A stretch of DNA of 64,000 nt from CAVXHQ01 sp963761735 (GCA_963761735.1 CAVXHQ010000003.1:868001-932000), one strand, 5' to 3'. Shown: positions 23,221-32,407, numbered from the stretch's first letter. Made by a program: numbers and translations. The notes: generated by a model from the sequence alone, not told the origin.

Positions 23221-24101
23221 CCGCCCGAAAGGGTGCGCAGCAGGTCGTCGAGTTGTTCGAGAGATCGATAGGACAGGGTAACCTTGCCGCCATCGCCGGA
23301 TGCTGCATGATCGATTTTAACGGCCATGTGGAGCGTTGCCGAGAGCTCTTGTTCGATCTGAAGTGTATCGGCATCCTTTGTCACCGTTCCTTTTTTCGAA
23401 GCGGGACGGGACGGGGCAGGCGCTTTGACGAGACGCTCGGTATCCCTGACAGACAGGTTGTCGCGAACGATGCGTTGCGCGAGCGTGACGGCCTCCGCGT
23501 GGCCGATGAGGGCGCGAGCGTGACCGGCGGATAACGTTCCCGCAATCACATGGGACTGCACTTCGTCGGGGAGCGACAACAAGCGCATAAGATTGGCAAC
23601 GTGACTGCGGCTTTTGCTCAGTGCGGTTGCGAGCTGTTCTTGAGTGTGGCCAAACCGCTCCATCAATTGGCGATAGCCGGCGGCCTCGTCGATCGCGTTC
23701 AGATCGGACCGCTGGATGTTCTCGATGATCGCGACTTCGAGAACTTCGGTATCCGTGTACTCGCGAACGATGACCGGTGCATCGTGAAGCTGCGCGATCT
23801 GGGCGGCCCTCCAACGACGCTCGCCCGCGACGATTTCAAAGTGTCCGTCACGGTCGGGGTGCGCGCGGACAATCAGTGGCTGGATGATGCCTTTTTCGCG
23901 GATCGAGCTTGCAAGATCGCTCAGTGCGGCATCGTCGAAACTGCGTCTTGGCTGGTTGGGATTGGGGTGCAGATTTCCGACCGGAACCAAAAGATCGGGC
24001 CGACGGGGGCGGTCGGACGCAGGCCCGTCTGGCGTTACATCCGCCATCAATGCGGAAAGGCCGCGGCCAAGACCCCGGGCGCGGTTAGGCTTGTCTGACA
24101 T
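23217..24101 (-). CDS. parB: Chromosome partitioning protein ParB
   Basis: Binds parS and spreads or clamps on origin-proximal DNA, helping segregation with ParA. The 294-aa product starts RARGLGRGLSALM, has the CTPase/ParB core (PNPNQPRRSFDD, GERRWRAAQIA around residue 100), a helix-turn-helix region (TQEQLATALSKSRSHVANLMRL near 150) and a C-terminal dimerisation segment. ATG 24101 has GGAG seven bases upstream. Overlaps parA by 17 bases. Two perfect parS sites lie 1.4 and 3.3 kb away. Confidence 0.97.
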   Translation of the reverse strand: MSDKPNRARGLGRGLSALMADVTPDGPASDRPRRPDLLVPVGNLHPNPNQPRRSFDDAALSDLASSIREKGIIQPLIVRAHPDRDGHFEIVAGERRWRAAQIAQLHDAPVIVREYTDTEVLEVAIIENIQRSDLNAIDEAAGYRQLMERFGHTQEQLATALSKSRSHVANLMRLLSLPDEVQSHVIAGTLSAGHARALIGHAEAVTLAQRIVRDNLSVRDTERLVKAPAPSRPASKKGTVTKDADTLQIEQELSATLHMAVKIDHAASGDGGKVTLSYRSLEQLDDLLRTLSGG

Positions 24102-24921
24102 GGGAGGCTCCGGTTTCGATCCTGGGGGTCTGACGCGCGACAAGCTCGACAGCCAAGGCGCGATAGGCACGACTTCCGGCGGACTGACTGTCGTAGTGTA
24201 ATGCGGGCATTGCGTAGGACGGTGCTTCGCTCAGACGCACATTCCGGGGAATTACCGTTTTGAACACCAGGTCGCCCAGATTTTCGCGCGCATCCACTTC
24301 GACTTGTTGGGACAGGTTGTTGCGGCCATCGTACATCGTCAAGACGATGCCTTCAATCCGAAGGCTCTTGTTCGCTGCCTCGCGAACTTGCCGGACGGTC
24401 AGCATAAGTTGCGACAAACCTTCGAGAGCGAAGAACTCGCTTTGCAACGGGACGAGAACGGAATCGGCGGCGACCATCGCATTGACGGTCAGAATGTTGA
24501 GGGACGGCGGGCAATCGATAAGGATATAGTCGAATTCCAGGTCATGAATATCGGCAGCGTGGAGCGCATCATGAAGCAGGAAACTTCTTTTTTCATTCGA
24601 GTAGAGCTCGATGTCCGCCGAACTTAAGTCCGTCGTTGCAGGCACGATCCAAAGATTCTCGACATCCGTCTGTTGAGCAGCGGCTGCTGCGGTGACGTCA
24701 CCGGAAAGCAGATCGTAGGTCGTCACCGTGCGAAGTTCTGCGCCAATCCCGAGGCCGGTCGATGCGTTGCCCTGAGGGTCAAGATCTATCAGCAAGATTT
24801 TATGGCCGGTTTCCGCCAGGGCCGCACTAAGATTGATCGCCGTTGTCGTTTTTCCGACACCGCCCTTTTGGTTAGCGATGGCGACGATGCGGGCAGGGGC
24901 GACGGTCAGAAGATCAGGCAC
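24085..24921 (-). CDS. parA: Chromosome partitioning ATPase ParA
   Basis: Walker-type ATPase that positions ParB-parS complexes. The 278-aa product has the deviant Walker A ANQKGGVGKTTT near residue 16 (two lysines), LLIDLDPQGNAS near 43 and the switch-II region DYILIDCPPSL near 128. GTG start at 24921 overlaps the end of rsmG by eight bases. The order parB-parA-rsmG-mnmG on one strand is the conserved origin cluster. Confidence 0.97.
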   Translation of the reverse strand: MPDLLTVAPARIVAIANQKGGVGKTTTAINLSAALAETGHKILLIDLDPQGNASTGLGIGAELRTVTTYDLLSGDVTAAAAAQQTDVENLWIVPATTDLSSADIELYSNEKRSFLLHDALHAADIHDLEFDYILIDCPPSLNILTVNAMVAADSVLVPLQSEFFALEGLSQLMLTVRQVREAANKSLRIEGIVLTMYDGRNNLSQQVEVDARENLGDLVFKTVIPRNVRLSEAPSYAMPALHYDSQSAGSRAYRALAVELVARQTPRIETGASHVRQA

Positions 24922-25525
24922 GGGACAGCCTCTTTATAAGGAGTATCGAAGCATCTGGGTCAGTTACGCTTGGCGATAGCTCGTAGTCGAAGTGCCAGAT
25001 GAGCGATGCCGTTTCAACCTCGGCAGATGCTTTTCTGCCCTTTGGCAAGATCGCCTGACCGGATGTGGCCATGTGCCGGTCAACATGAGTAAGAAGAAGA
25101 TCCAGCGGCGCAAGTGCGCGTGCCGTTACGACATCGGCCTCCATCGGAGTGACATTTTCGGATCGCTCGACGTGAACCGTCACATTCAGATCAAGCATGC
25201 GTATCGCTGCGGTAAGAAACGCAGCCTTTCGACCATCACTTTCGATCAATGTGTGTCGCGCATCGGGACGAGTCTCGAGATGCAGTATCGCAAGGACAAG
25301 CCCAGGCAAACCTCCGCCGCTCCCGATGTCGAGCCAGTGGGGGCCCGGTTTCTGAACAAGGGAAGACAGCTGTAGGGCGTCCTCGATATGGCGTGTCCAG
25401 ATGTGGTCGATATCCTTCCGTGAAATCAGGTTGATCCTCGGCGTCCATTTGGCGAGGAGGTCCTGAAACGCGACAAGTCGCGCAGTTGTTTCACGTGAAA
25501 CATCTGTTGAAACGGTTCCTGTCAT
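24914..25525 (-). CDS. rsmG: 16S rRNA (guanine527-N7)-methyltransferase RsmG
   Basis: Methylates G527 of 16S rRNA with SAM. The 203-aa product has the motif HWLDIGSGGGLPGLVLAI near residue 63, an acidic ESDGRKAAFL after it, and RALAPLDLLL near 135. The ATG at 25525 overlaps the mnmG TGA (ATGA). Its first codons include a perfect parS site, read as VSRET. It lies in the mnmG-rsmG-parA-parB run. Confidence 0.95.
   Translation of the reverse strand: MTGTVSTDVSRETTARLVAFQDLLAKWTPRINLISRKDIDHIWTRHIEDALQLSSLVQKPGPHWLDIGSGGGLPGLVLAILHLETRPDARHTLIESDGRKAAFLTAAIRMLDLNVTVHVERSENVTPMEADVVTARALAPLDLLLTHVDRHMATSGQAILPKGRKASAEVETASLIWHFDYELSPSVTDPDASILLIKRLSRA
25487..25502. promoter_or_regulatory. parS centromere-like site 1, inside the rsmG start
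   Basis: TGTTTCACGTGAAACA is the exact bacterial parS consensus, 16 bp and fully palindromic. It lies within codons 8-13 of rsmG. It is about 5 kb from the putative oriC and 1.4 kb upstream of parB. Confidence 0.95.
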
Positions 25526-27405
25526 CCCGCCGCCTGCCGCGTTGAATGGCCCTTGCGGATATGGGACCCAAGCAGAACCATCGCCGATGGCGTCATACCT
25601 TCAATTGCATCCGCCTGACGAAACGACGTGGGGCGAAAACGCTCGAGCTTCTGACGCAACTCGTTCGACAGACCACGAACAGTGTCGTAATCAAAATCCG
25701 CCGGTATCAGGAGCGCCTCGTCGCGCTCAATCGCATCGATATCCCGGCGTTGCCGGACCTCGTAAATTGCATAGAGCGCTTCGGCTTTCAAATGCGACCG
25801 GATCGTTGCGGGAACCGCATTCAATGAAGGGTCCAGATCCTTAAGTGTTTCGAAAGTTGCGTCGGTTAAAGCCAGAACGTCGAAGGCCGAACGGGCAGGT
25901 CCGCTCTCATTCAACGCAACACCCGTAGCCGCGATTTCACGCGACGTGAATGTTGTGTGTTTGAGGAGCGTTCTCGCGGCCTTCAATACGTCACGCTTCG
26001 TGTTGAACGTCCTCCATCGATCTTCTCCAACACACCCGAAAGTACGGCCAAGTCCGGTCAATCGCTGATCGGCATTATCTGCACGAAGGGACAGGCGAAA
26101 CTCGGCACGGGACGTGAACATGCGATACGGTTCCGTAACGCCGCGAGTCGTCAGGTCGTCGATCATGACCCCGATATAGGATGTCGTTCGACTGAACCTG
26201 ATGGGATCCTGCCCCAAAGCAAGCGCTGCAGCATTCAAACCCGCCACCAAACCCTGAGCAGCTGCCTCCTCATACCCGGTCGTTCCATTTATCTGTCCGG
26301 CCAAAAACAGACCGGGCGCCGTCTTGAGTTCCAGTGTCTGCGTCAGCGCACGGGGATCGACAAAATCGTATTCGATTGCATAGCCCGGCTGTTCGATCTC
26401 GGCACGTTCAAGGCCTTTGATCGTTTCCAGATACAGCTTCTGAATATCGACAGGAAGAGACGTCGAAATCCCGTTCGGGTAGACTGTATCGGTATCGAGG
26501 CCTTCGGGCTCGAGAAAAATTTGATGTGACGATTTATCGGCGAAGCGGATGACCTTATCCTCGATTGACGGGCAATACCGGGGGCCGGTCCCGTCGATGT
26601 GCCCACCATACATCGCAGAACGCGAGAGATTTTCGCGGATGATGTCATGCGTCGATTCATTGGTCCGGGTGATGCCGCACGAAATCTGCCTCGCAGAAAC
26701 ACCGGTGGACAGTTCAGAAAATAGCGCTGGTTCGGCATCGCCGGGCTGAAGCTCAAGCCTGTCCCAATCAATCGTCTTTCCGTTTAATCGTGGAGGTGTG
26801 CCCGTCTTCAACCGACCGATCGGAAGGTCGAATACGGCCAACCTCTCTGCCAGCCGGATCGACGGATCTTCGTCAATGCGCCCGCCCGGCGTCGCCTTAT
26901 CGCCGATATGGACGACACCCCTGAGAAAAGTGCCCGCAGTGAGAATGACCGAAGGTGCTGTTATCGACTGATCGGTGCCAAGAACTACGCCTTTGATCGT
27001 GCCGCCGACTTCGATCAGATCGCAAACCTCCCCTTCGACAATCGACAGGTTTGGCTGCTTTACGATCATTTCTTGAATGCGCCGACGATAACGGGACCGA
27101 TCCGCTTGCGCGCGCGGACCCTGAACGGCCGGGCCCTTGCGTCGGTTCAAAAGACGAAACTGAATCCCGGCCCAGTCGGCGGCAAGACCCATGATACCAT
27201 CGAGCGCGTCAATTTCACGCACGAGATGACCTTTACCCAACCCACCGATTGCCGGATTGCAGGACATGACGCCCATAGCATCCCGCCTTAACGTTACAAG
27301 AATCGTCCGCGCACCCATACGCGCTGCGGCGTGTGCAGCCTCTGTGCCTGCATGACCGCCGCCGACGACGATGACGTCCGCATCAAAATGTTTCACGTGA
27401 AACAC
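25522..27405 (-). CDS. mnmG: tRNA uridine-5-carboxymethylaminomethyl modification enzyme MnmG (GidA)
   Basis: With MnmE, installs the (carboxymethyl)aminomethyl group on wobble U34 of certain tRNAs, using FAD, NADH and a folate. The 627-aa product has the FAD dinucleotide motif VVGGGHAGTEAA near residue 13, NPAIGGLGKGHLVREIDALDG near 51 and the GidA signature GINGTTGYEEAAAQGL-like stretch near 368. The start is ambiguous: GTG at 27405 (parS encodes FHVKH) or GTG at 27396, which is better spaced from AAGG and gives VKHFDADV. Follows mnmE by three bases. Confidence 0.95.
   Translation of the reverse strand: MFHVKHFDADVIVVGGGHAGTEAAHAAARMGARTILVTLRRDAMGVMSCNPAIGGLGKGHLVREIDALDGIMGLAADWAGIQFRLLNRRKGPAVQGPRAQADRSRYRRRIQEMIVKQPNLSIVEGEVCDLIEVGGTIKGVVLGTDQSITAPSVILTAGTFLRGVVHIGDKATPGGRIDEDPSIRLAERLAVFDLPIGRLKTGTPPRLNGKTIDWDRLELQPGDAEPALFSELSTGVSARQISCGITRTNESTHDIIRENLSRSAMYGGHIDGTGPRYCPSIEDKVIRFADKSSHQIFLEPEGLDTDTVYPNGISTSLPVDIQKLYLETIKGLERAEIEQPGYAIEYDFVDPRALTQTLELKTAPGLFLAGQINGTTGYEEAAAQGLVAGLNAAALALGQDPIRFSRTTSYIGVMIDDLTTRGVTEPYRMFTSRAEFRLSLRADNADQRLTGLGRTFGCVGEDRWRTFNTKRDVLKAARTLLKHTTFTSREIAATGVALNESGPARSAFDVLALTDATFETLKDLDPSLNAVPATIRSHLKAEALYAIYEVRQRRDIDAIERDEALLIPADFDYDTVRGLSNELRQKLERFRPTSFRQADAIEGMTPSAMVLLGSHIRKGHSTRQAAG
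27389..27404. promoter_or_regulatory. parS centromere-like site 2, at the mnmG start
   Basis: Second exact TGTTTCACGTGAAACA palindrome, overlapping the first codons of mnmG, 1.9 kb from site 1 and about 3.2 kb from the putative oriC. The two sites would load ParB beside the origin. Confidence 0.95.
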
Positions 27406-27408
27406 CCT

Positions 27409-28695
27409 TCATTTGCCGATACAAAATCGGGAGAATATCTCGCCAAGAACGTCCTCGACATCAATTTTTCCCACCAGGCCATCAACAGCCCGAATCGCCA
27501 GCCGAAGATCCGCAGCACTAAGCTCTGCCAGATCAGGGGCAGCGTCCAACCGCTGTTCCGCCGCCATTATCGCCGAAATCGCAGCTTCCATCGCTTGACG
27601 GTGCCGATCCTTCGTCGCGTGCCCGACGGACGCAACCCGTCCCGCCAAGGTCTGACCTATACGGGAGATCAGGCTATCAACACCAGCCCCCGTCACTCCC
27701 GAGACTCCAAGCCCGTCGGTCGAATCATCGACCCGTCCCTGAAGCACGATGTCTCCCTCCTGCAAATCGGGCGCGTATTCTTCTTCCGCCTCAATCAGAT
27801 GAACCCGGATGTCAGCGCGCATTGCCCGGTCCCGGCCTCTTGCAATCCCGATCTTTTCAACTTGATCGTGCCCCTGCCGAAGGCCGGCGGTATCCAAAAA
27901 CGTCACCGGAAACCCGTTAATCACCGCCTGAACTTCGATCACGTCTCTCGTCGTGCCCGGTATTTCCGAGGTAATCGAAGCGTCCCGGCCAATCAGAAAA
28001 TTCAGAAGCGTAGACTTACCGACGTTGGGTCGTCCGATGATCGCCACCTCAAAACCATCGCGAACCCGCTCCGCGACCGGAACGCCCGAAATTTCCCGGA
28101 TCAATTCCGTACGCACGCGCCTCAGCCGCTTCATCACCTCCGGGCCAACATCGACAGGCACGTCCTCATCCGCAAAATCGATCGTTGCTTCGATCAGAGC
28201 TGCCGCGCGCAAAAGGTCGTCGCGCCACGTTTCACACAGGGCGGTCAATCCGCCGGAAAATACCCGAACGGCCTGAACGCGCTGCGCCTCGGTTTCAGCG
28301 TCGAGCAGGTCGGCAAGACCTTCGGCCTGTGCAAGATCGAGACGCCCGTTGTCCATCGCGCGCCGCGTAAATTCCCCCGGCTGAGCGAGCCGCAGTCCCG
28401 GCAGCGCCGCAAGTTCGGCGAGTACCCGTCGTACCACAGCATCGCTGCCATGAAGCTGGAGTTCGACGACGACTTCGCCGGTAAAGCTGCGGTCTTGTGC
28501 GAAGGTGAGTACCAGGGCCTCATCGAGAAGCGCGCCGTCCGCTCCCCGAATCGCCCGCACGCCGCGCCCGTGCACCGGCAAATTACCGGCCAGCAACTCT
28601 CCCGTCGAATGCGCAAGCGGACCGGATATCCGGATAACCGCCACACCTGCACGACCCGCCGCAGTCGCTCTGGCAAATATGGTTTCCTGATCCAT
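27409..28695 (-). CDS. mnmE: tRNA modification GTPase MnmE (TrmE)
   Basis: Partner of MnmG in wobble-uridine modification. The 428-aa product has the N-terminal formyl-THF-binding domain (to about 115), a helical domain with an inserted G domain (P-loop GRPNVGKSTLLN near 223, DTAGLR near 269) and the catalytic C-terminal CIGK motif as the last four residues. ATG 28695 is one codon inside a GTG-initiated alternative. No strong ribosome-binding site is evident. Rho lies immediately upstream on the same strand. Confidence 0.95.
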   Translation of the reverse strand: MDQETIFARATAAGRAGVAVIRISGPLAHSTGELLAGNLPVHGRGVRAIRGADGALLDEALVLTFAQDRSFTGEVVVELQLHGSDAVVRRVLAELAALPGLRLAQPGEFTRRAMDNGRLDLAQAEGLADLLDAETEAQRVQAVRVFSGGLTALCETWRDDLLRAAALIEATIDFADEDVPVDVGPEVMKRLRRVRTELIREISGVPVAERVRDGFEVAIIGRPNVGKSTLLNFLIGRDASITSEIPGTTRDVIEVQAVINGFPVTFLDTAGLRQGHDQVEKIGIARGRDRAMRADIRVHLIEAEEEYAPDLQEGDIVLQGRVDDSTDGLGVSGVTGAGVDSLISRIGQTLAGRVASVGHATKDRHRQAMEAAISAIMAAEQRLDAAPDLAELSAADLRLAIRAVDGLVGKIDVEDVLGEIFSRFCIGK

Positions 28696-28716
28696 CACGT
28701 CGAATGCGCACGCGTC

Positions 28717-29988
28717 TTAGCTGTTCATCGAATCGAAAAAGTCAGAGTTCGTCTTGGTCTGCTTCAATTTTGAAATCAGGAATTCAATCGCATCGGTGGT
28801 CCCCATCGGATTGAGGATCCGGCGCAATACATAGGTCTTCGCCAGATCGCCCTTGTCGACCAACAACTCTTCCTTCCGCGTACCGGATTTAAGGATGTCC
28901 ATGGCAGGAAAGACCCGTTTGTCCGCCACCTTGCGGTCAAGCACAATTTCGGAATTGCCGGTGCCTTTGAATTCTTCAAAGATCACTTCATCCATTCGGC
29001 TTCCGGTGTCGATCAGCGCGGTCGCAATGATCGTCAGCGAGCCACCTTCCTCGATATTTCGCGCCGCCCCGAAAAACCGCTTCGGACGCTGCAACGCGTT
29101 GGCGTCGACGCCACCGGTAAGCACTTTGCCCGACGACGGCACCACCGTGTTGAACGCCCGACCGAGACGCGTGATCGAATCGAGCAAAATCACCACGTCG
29201 CGCTTGTGTTCGACAAGCCGCTTTGCCTTCTCGATGACCATCTCCGACACCGCAACGTGGCGGGTCGCCGGCTCATCGAACGTGGAAGAGACAACCTCGC
29301 CCTTCACCGAGCGCTGCATATCCGTCACTTCTTCCGGGCGCTCATCGATCAGCAAAACGATCAGATAACATTCCGGGTGGTTCTTCCCGATCGAGCTTGC
29401 GATATTCTGCAACAACACTGTTTTACCGGTGCGCGGTGGCGCCACGATCAAAGAACGCTGGCCTTTGCCGATCGGCGACACGAGGTCGATGATCCGCGCC
29501 GACCGGTCTTTTATCGTGGGATCGTCGATCTCCATGATCAGTCGCTCATCCGGGTACAGCGGCGTCAGATTCTCGAAGGCAACCTTGTGCTTCGCCTTCT
29601 CCGGATCCTCGAAGTTGATCGATTCCACCGTCACCAGGGCAAAATAGCGCTCCGTGTCGTTCGGCTCCTTGATCACACCCTGCACCGTGTCACCGGTCCG
29701 CATGGAATGCTGACGGATCATCTCCGGGCTGACATAAATATCGTCAGGGCCGGGCAGATAATTCGCCTCCGGACTGCGCAGAAATCCAAATCCGTCCTGC
29801 ATTACCTCGACGACACCGTCGCCACCGATCACCCATTCGTCATCCGCCCGCTCGCGCAAAATCGCAAACATCATGTCGCCCTTGCGCATGGTTGACGCGT
29901 TCTCGATCTCGAGTTCCTCGGCAAGCGAGAGCAGATCCTTCGGGCTTTGCGCTTTCAGGTCGGCAAGGTTCAGTCGGTCTAGGCTCAT
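28717..29988 (-). CDS. rho: Transcription termination factor Rho
   Basis: Hexameric RNA helicase that ends transcription. The 423-aa product has an N-terminal Rho domain (LADLKAQSPKDLLSLAEELEI), the RNA-binding cold-shock-like fold (DGFGFLRSPEANYLPGPDDIYVS), Walker A APPRTGKTVLLQNIA near residue 171, VLLIDERPEEVTDM near 201 and ILLDSITRLGRAFN near 254. Start ATG at 29988 gives MSLDRLNLADLK, as in relatives. An upstream ATG would add seven residues. A 19-codon ORF ends on its start codon. Confidence 0.97.
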   Translation of the reverse strand: MSLDRLNLADLKAQSPKDLLSLAEELEIENASTMRKGDMMFAILRERADDEWVIGGDGVVEVMQDGFGFLRSPEANYLPGPDDIYVSPEMIRQHSMRTGDTVQGVIKEPNDTERYFALVTVESINFEDPEKAKHKVAFENLTPLYPDERLIMEIDDPTIKDRSARIIDLVSPIGKGQRSLIVAPPRTGKTVLLQNIASSIGKNHPECYLIVLLIDERPEEVTDMQRSVKGEVVSSTFDEPATRHVAVSEMVIEKAKRLVEHKRDVVILLDSITRLGRAFNTVVPSSGKVLTGGVDANALQRPKRFFGAARNIEEGGSLTIIATALIDTGSRMDEVIFEEFKGTGNSEIVLDRKVADKRVFPAMDILKSGTRKEELLVDKGDLAKTYVLRRILNPMGTTDAIEFLISKLKQTKTNSDFFDSMNS

Positions 29989-30044
29989 GGAAATATCCCG
30001 ATGCGGCACGGATTATCCCGGGCGGGCCGCACATCGTTAATCAT
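29985..30044 (-). CDS. Possible rho leader ORF (19 codons)
   Basis: ATG at 30044-30042 opens MINDVRPARDNPCRIGIFP, with TGA overlapping the rho ATG (CCATGAG). It has no clear Shine-Dalgarno sequence, and rho itself has only a weak one, so coupling is possible. E. coli has an analogous short leader, rhoL, before rho, but no sequence kinship is claimed. TTGACT-17-TAAGGA at 30111-30083 is a candidate rho promoter. Confidence 0.25.
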   Translation of the reverse strand: MINDVRPARDNPCRIGIFP

Positions 30045-30121
30045 GACAATGAAACGCTCGCCCCGGACGGAGCAGCATGTCGTCCTTAGGCAAAACTTCG
30101 ATTCAAGTCAATTCCCGCAGA

Positions 30122-30568
30122 TCAGAATGGCCGCACGACCACCGCCACGACAATCACCAGCATCATAACCGTCGGCACCTCGTTTGCCAGCCGGTAGGTG
30201 CGGCCCGACCGCGTATTTTCGCCCGCCGCAAAATCTTTTCGTCGCCTCGAAAGCCAGATGTGCATCGCCGTCATCGCCACGACACCGCCCAGTTTCGCCC
30301 AGGACCACAGCGCGCCGAAATCGAAGGCCCCCATCCCGATCAACAGCAGCCCGGCAACCCAGCTGAGCGTCATCGCCGGTCCCATGATCACCCGCAGCAG
30401 CTTTTCTTCCATAGTCTGAAACGTCAGATCCAGTTCCGAACCCTGTTTGGCCGTTTCAGCGTGATAGACGAACAGCCGCGGCAAATAGAACATCCCCGCC
30501 ATCCATGAGATCACCGCCATGATATGGACCGCCTTGATCCAGGGGTAAAACGGCACAAGAAAATCCAT
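30122..30568 (-). CDS. hemJ: Protoporphyrinogen oxidase HemJ (UPF0093)
   Basis: Integral membrane enzyme converting protoporphyrinogen IX to protoporphyrin IX in bacteria lacking HemG/HemY. The 148-aa product has about four transmembrane helices, the conserved N-terminal histidine in YPWIKAVHIMAVISWMAGMFYLPRLFVYH, and the lysine-rich EEKLLRVIMGPAM segment. Start MDFLVPFYPWIK at 30568. It lies beside rho and the origin region. A hemE neighbour, usual in relatives, is absent here. Confidence 0.9.
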   Translation of the reverse strand: MDFLVPFYPWIKAVHIMAVISWMAGMFYLPRLFVYHAETAKQGSELDLTFQTMEEKLLRVIMGPAMTLSWVAGLLLIGMGAFDFGALWSWAKLGGVVAMTAMHIWLSRRRKDFAAGENTRSGRTYRLANEVPTVMMLVIVVAVVVRPF

Positions 30569-30980
30569 CGTCGTCTCTCCGGTCTGGCAACTCTACCTAC
30601 TTCATATCTTTAAGAAAGAAAGTTGATGTTGTTGTAGTACGCGGGATAACAGGAACGACTCGGTTCACCCACAGACTTATCCCCGCCAATAGATCGTGCC
30701 CTGCCGATGTTCTAAAACGACAAGCAGAGGTTAAATAATTGATATAATATGACTAATTTCTCAAATACCTGTGAAATTTCTTGTGGTCCGCGCTTGACTC
30801 TTCTTTCTCCCACCTTCTCATCCACAACGTGCCTTTCGCTTCATCCCAAGGGACGGTTGTGGCACAAGATGCCGAACCATCCCCACCCGTCCACACGCCG
30901 TGCTGTTTCAGCCGGGCGTCACCATTCCATCCCATGACGATCCTCGTCGTTCACCCTCACCTGTCCCATCGGTTGTCCAC
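30569..30980. other. Putative chromosomal replication origin (oriC)
   Basis: A 412-bp gene-free gap between minus-strand hemJ and plus-strand maf, embedded in the conserved parAB-mnmG-rho / maf-aroE cluster. It holds a very AT-rich tract (ttaaataattgatataatat, 30731-30750) suited to unwinding. DnaA-box-like 9-mers are TCATCCACA at 30818-30826, TTGTCCACA at 30973-30981 and weaker forms at 30641, 30665, 30678 and 30887. GANTC (CcrM) sites occur at 30656 and 30796. GC-skew and DnaA binding were not tested; no perfect TTATCCACA is present. Confidence 0.7.
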
Positions 30981-31580
30981 ATGCCCGCCTCCCTGATCCT
31001 CGCCTCCGGTTCCGCAATCCGCAGTCAGCTCTTACGCAACGCCTGCATCGATCACGAGGTGCACGTCCCCCGGATCGACGAGGCCGCCATTCGCGACGCC
31101 CTGATTGCCGAAGACGCCGCGCCGCGCGACATCGCCGATACTCTGGCCGAGATGAAAGCCCGCAAGATCGCGCAGCGATTTCCTGCCGCCTGTGTCATCG
31201 GCTGTGACCAGGTCCTCGATGCCGATGGGCCACTGTTTTCCAAACCGCGAACTCCTGACGAGGCCACGGATCAGATCGCCCGCCTTTCGGGCAGCACACA
31301 CCGGCTGCTTTCCGCCGTCGTCGTCTATCGGGGCGCCCGCCCCGTCTGGCGTCACGTGGGCGAGGTTCATCTTACCATGCATACGCTCGATTCCGCTTGG
31401 ATCGCGTCCTATGTCTCGCGAAACTGGGACAGCATCCGACACACCGTCGGCGCCTACAAGCTTGAGGAAGAAGGCGCACGCCTGTTCTCGGCCATAACGG
31501 GCGACTATTTCACCGTCCTCGGGCTCCCGCTGCTCGACCTCTTGTCATACCTGCGCCAACACGAGAGAGTTGATCCATGA
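30981..31580 (+). CDS. maf: Maf family nucleoside triphosphate pyrophosphatase
   Basis: A 199-aa house-cleaning hydrolase predicted to act on modified or non-canonical nucleotides. SLILASGSAIRSQLL near residue 4 is the Maf signature; CVIGCDQVLDADG near 70, with the conserved aspartate, and YKLEEEGARLFSAITGDYFTVLGLP near the C-terminus also fit. Start ATG 30981 overlaps a DnaA-box-like sequence. It overlaps aroE by four bases (ATGA). Confidence 0.9.
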   Translation: MPASLILASGSAIRSQLLRNACIDHEVHVPRIDEAAIRDALIAEDAAPRDIADTLAEMKARKIAQRFPAACVIGCDQVLDADGPLFSKPRTPDEATDQIARLSGSTHRLLSAVVVYRGARPVWRHVGEVHLTMHTLDSAWIASYVSRNWDSIRHTVGAYKLEEEGARLFSAITGDYFTVLGLPLLDLLSYLRQHERVDP

Positions 31581-32407
31581 CCGAACTGCTTCCTCTCGCA
31601 TGTGTCATCGGCAGCAATGTCGCCCATACCCGGTCGCCGGTGCTGCACCGTCACTGGTTGCGACGTCATGGCCTTGCGGGCGATTATATTCCGTTGAAAG
31701 TGGTCGAAGGCGATCTGGCGCAGGTCGTCCGCGCCTTGCCGCGCATGGGGTTTGTCGGTGCCAATATCACGATCCCGCACAAGGTCGCGGTCATGGATTA
31801 CGCCGATCAGCTCAGCGATCGTGCGATCCTGATCGGCGCCGCGAATATGCTGACATTCCGCTCCGACGGATCGATTTATGCGGACAATACCGATGTCTAC
31901 GGGTTTCTCGCCAATCTGCGTCAGGGCGCACCCAGTTGGGATCCCGCTGCGGGTCCTGCCGCCGTCCTGGGTGCCGGCGGCGCGGCAAGGGCCATTATCT
32001 CCGGCCTAATCGAGGCCGGCGTGCAGGAGATCCGCCTCGCCAACCGCACGCGCAACAACGCCGAAGCGCTGAAATCCGCCTTCGGATCCAAGGTGCAGGT
32101 CTACGACTGGGTGCAGGCCGGAAACATGATCGACGATACGTCACTTGTCGTGAATACGACATCGCTCGGCATGACCGGCGCCGCCGAATTCCGGGTGCCC
32201 CTCGATGCGCTGCGTCCGGGCATGATCGTCACCGATCTGGTCTATCAGCCGCTCCGCACCCGTCTGCTCCTCGAGGCGCAGGCCGCCGGGTGCACCACGG
32301 TCGATGGCCTCGGCATGTTGTTGCATCAGGCGGTGCCCGCGTTCGAACGCTGGTTCGGAGAACGGCCCACGGTAGACGAGGAAACCCGCGCAAAGGTGCT
32401 TGCATGA
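31577..32407 (+). CDS. aroE: Shikimate dehydrogenase
   Basis: Reduces 3-dehydroshikimate to shikimate with NADPH in aromatic amino-acid synthesis. The 276-aa product has SNVAHTRSPVLHRHWL near 14 (substrate loop), the catalytic lysine in NITIPHKVAVMDYAD near 66, the NADP motif VLGAGGAARAI near 132 and NRTRNNAEAL after it. Its ATG and stop overlap maf and coaE respectively (ATGA each), indicating tight coupling. Confidence 0.95.
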   Translation: MTELLPLACVIGSNVAHTRSPVLHRHWLRRHGLAGDYIPLKVVEGDLAQVVRALPRMGFVGANITIPHKVAVMDYADQLSDRAILIGAANMLTFRSDGSIYADNTDVYGFLANLRQGAPSWDPAAGPAAVLGAGGAARAIISGLIEAGVQEIRLANRTRNNAEALKSAFGSKVQVYDWVQAGNMIDDTSLVVNTTSLGMTGAAEFRVPLDALRPGMIVTDLVYQPLRTRLLLEAQAAGCTTVDGLGMLLHQAVPAFERWFGERPTVDEETRAKVLA

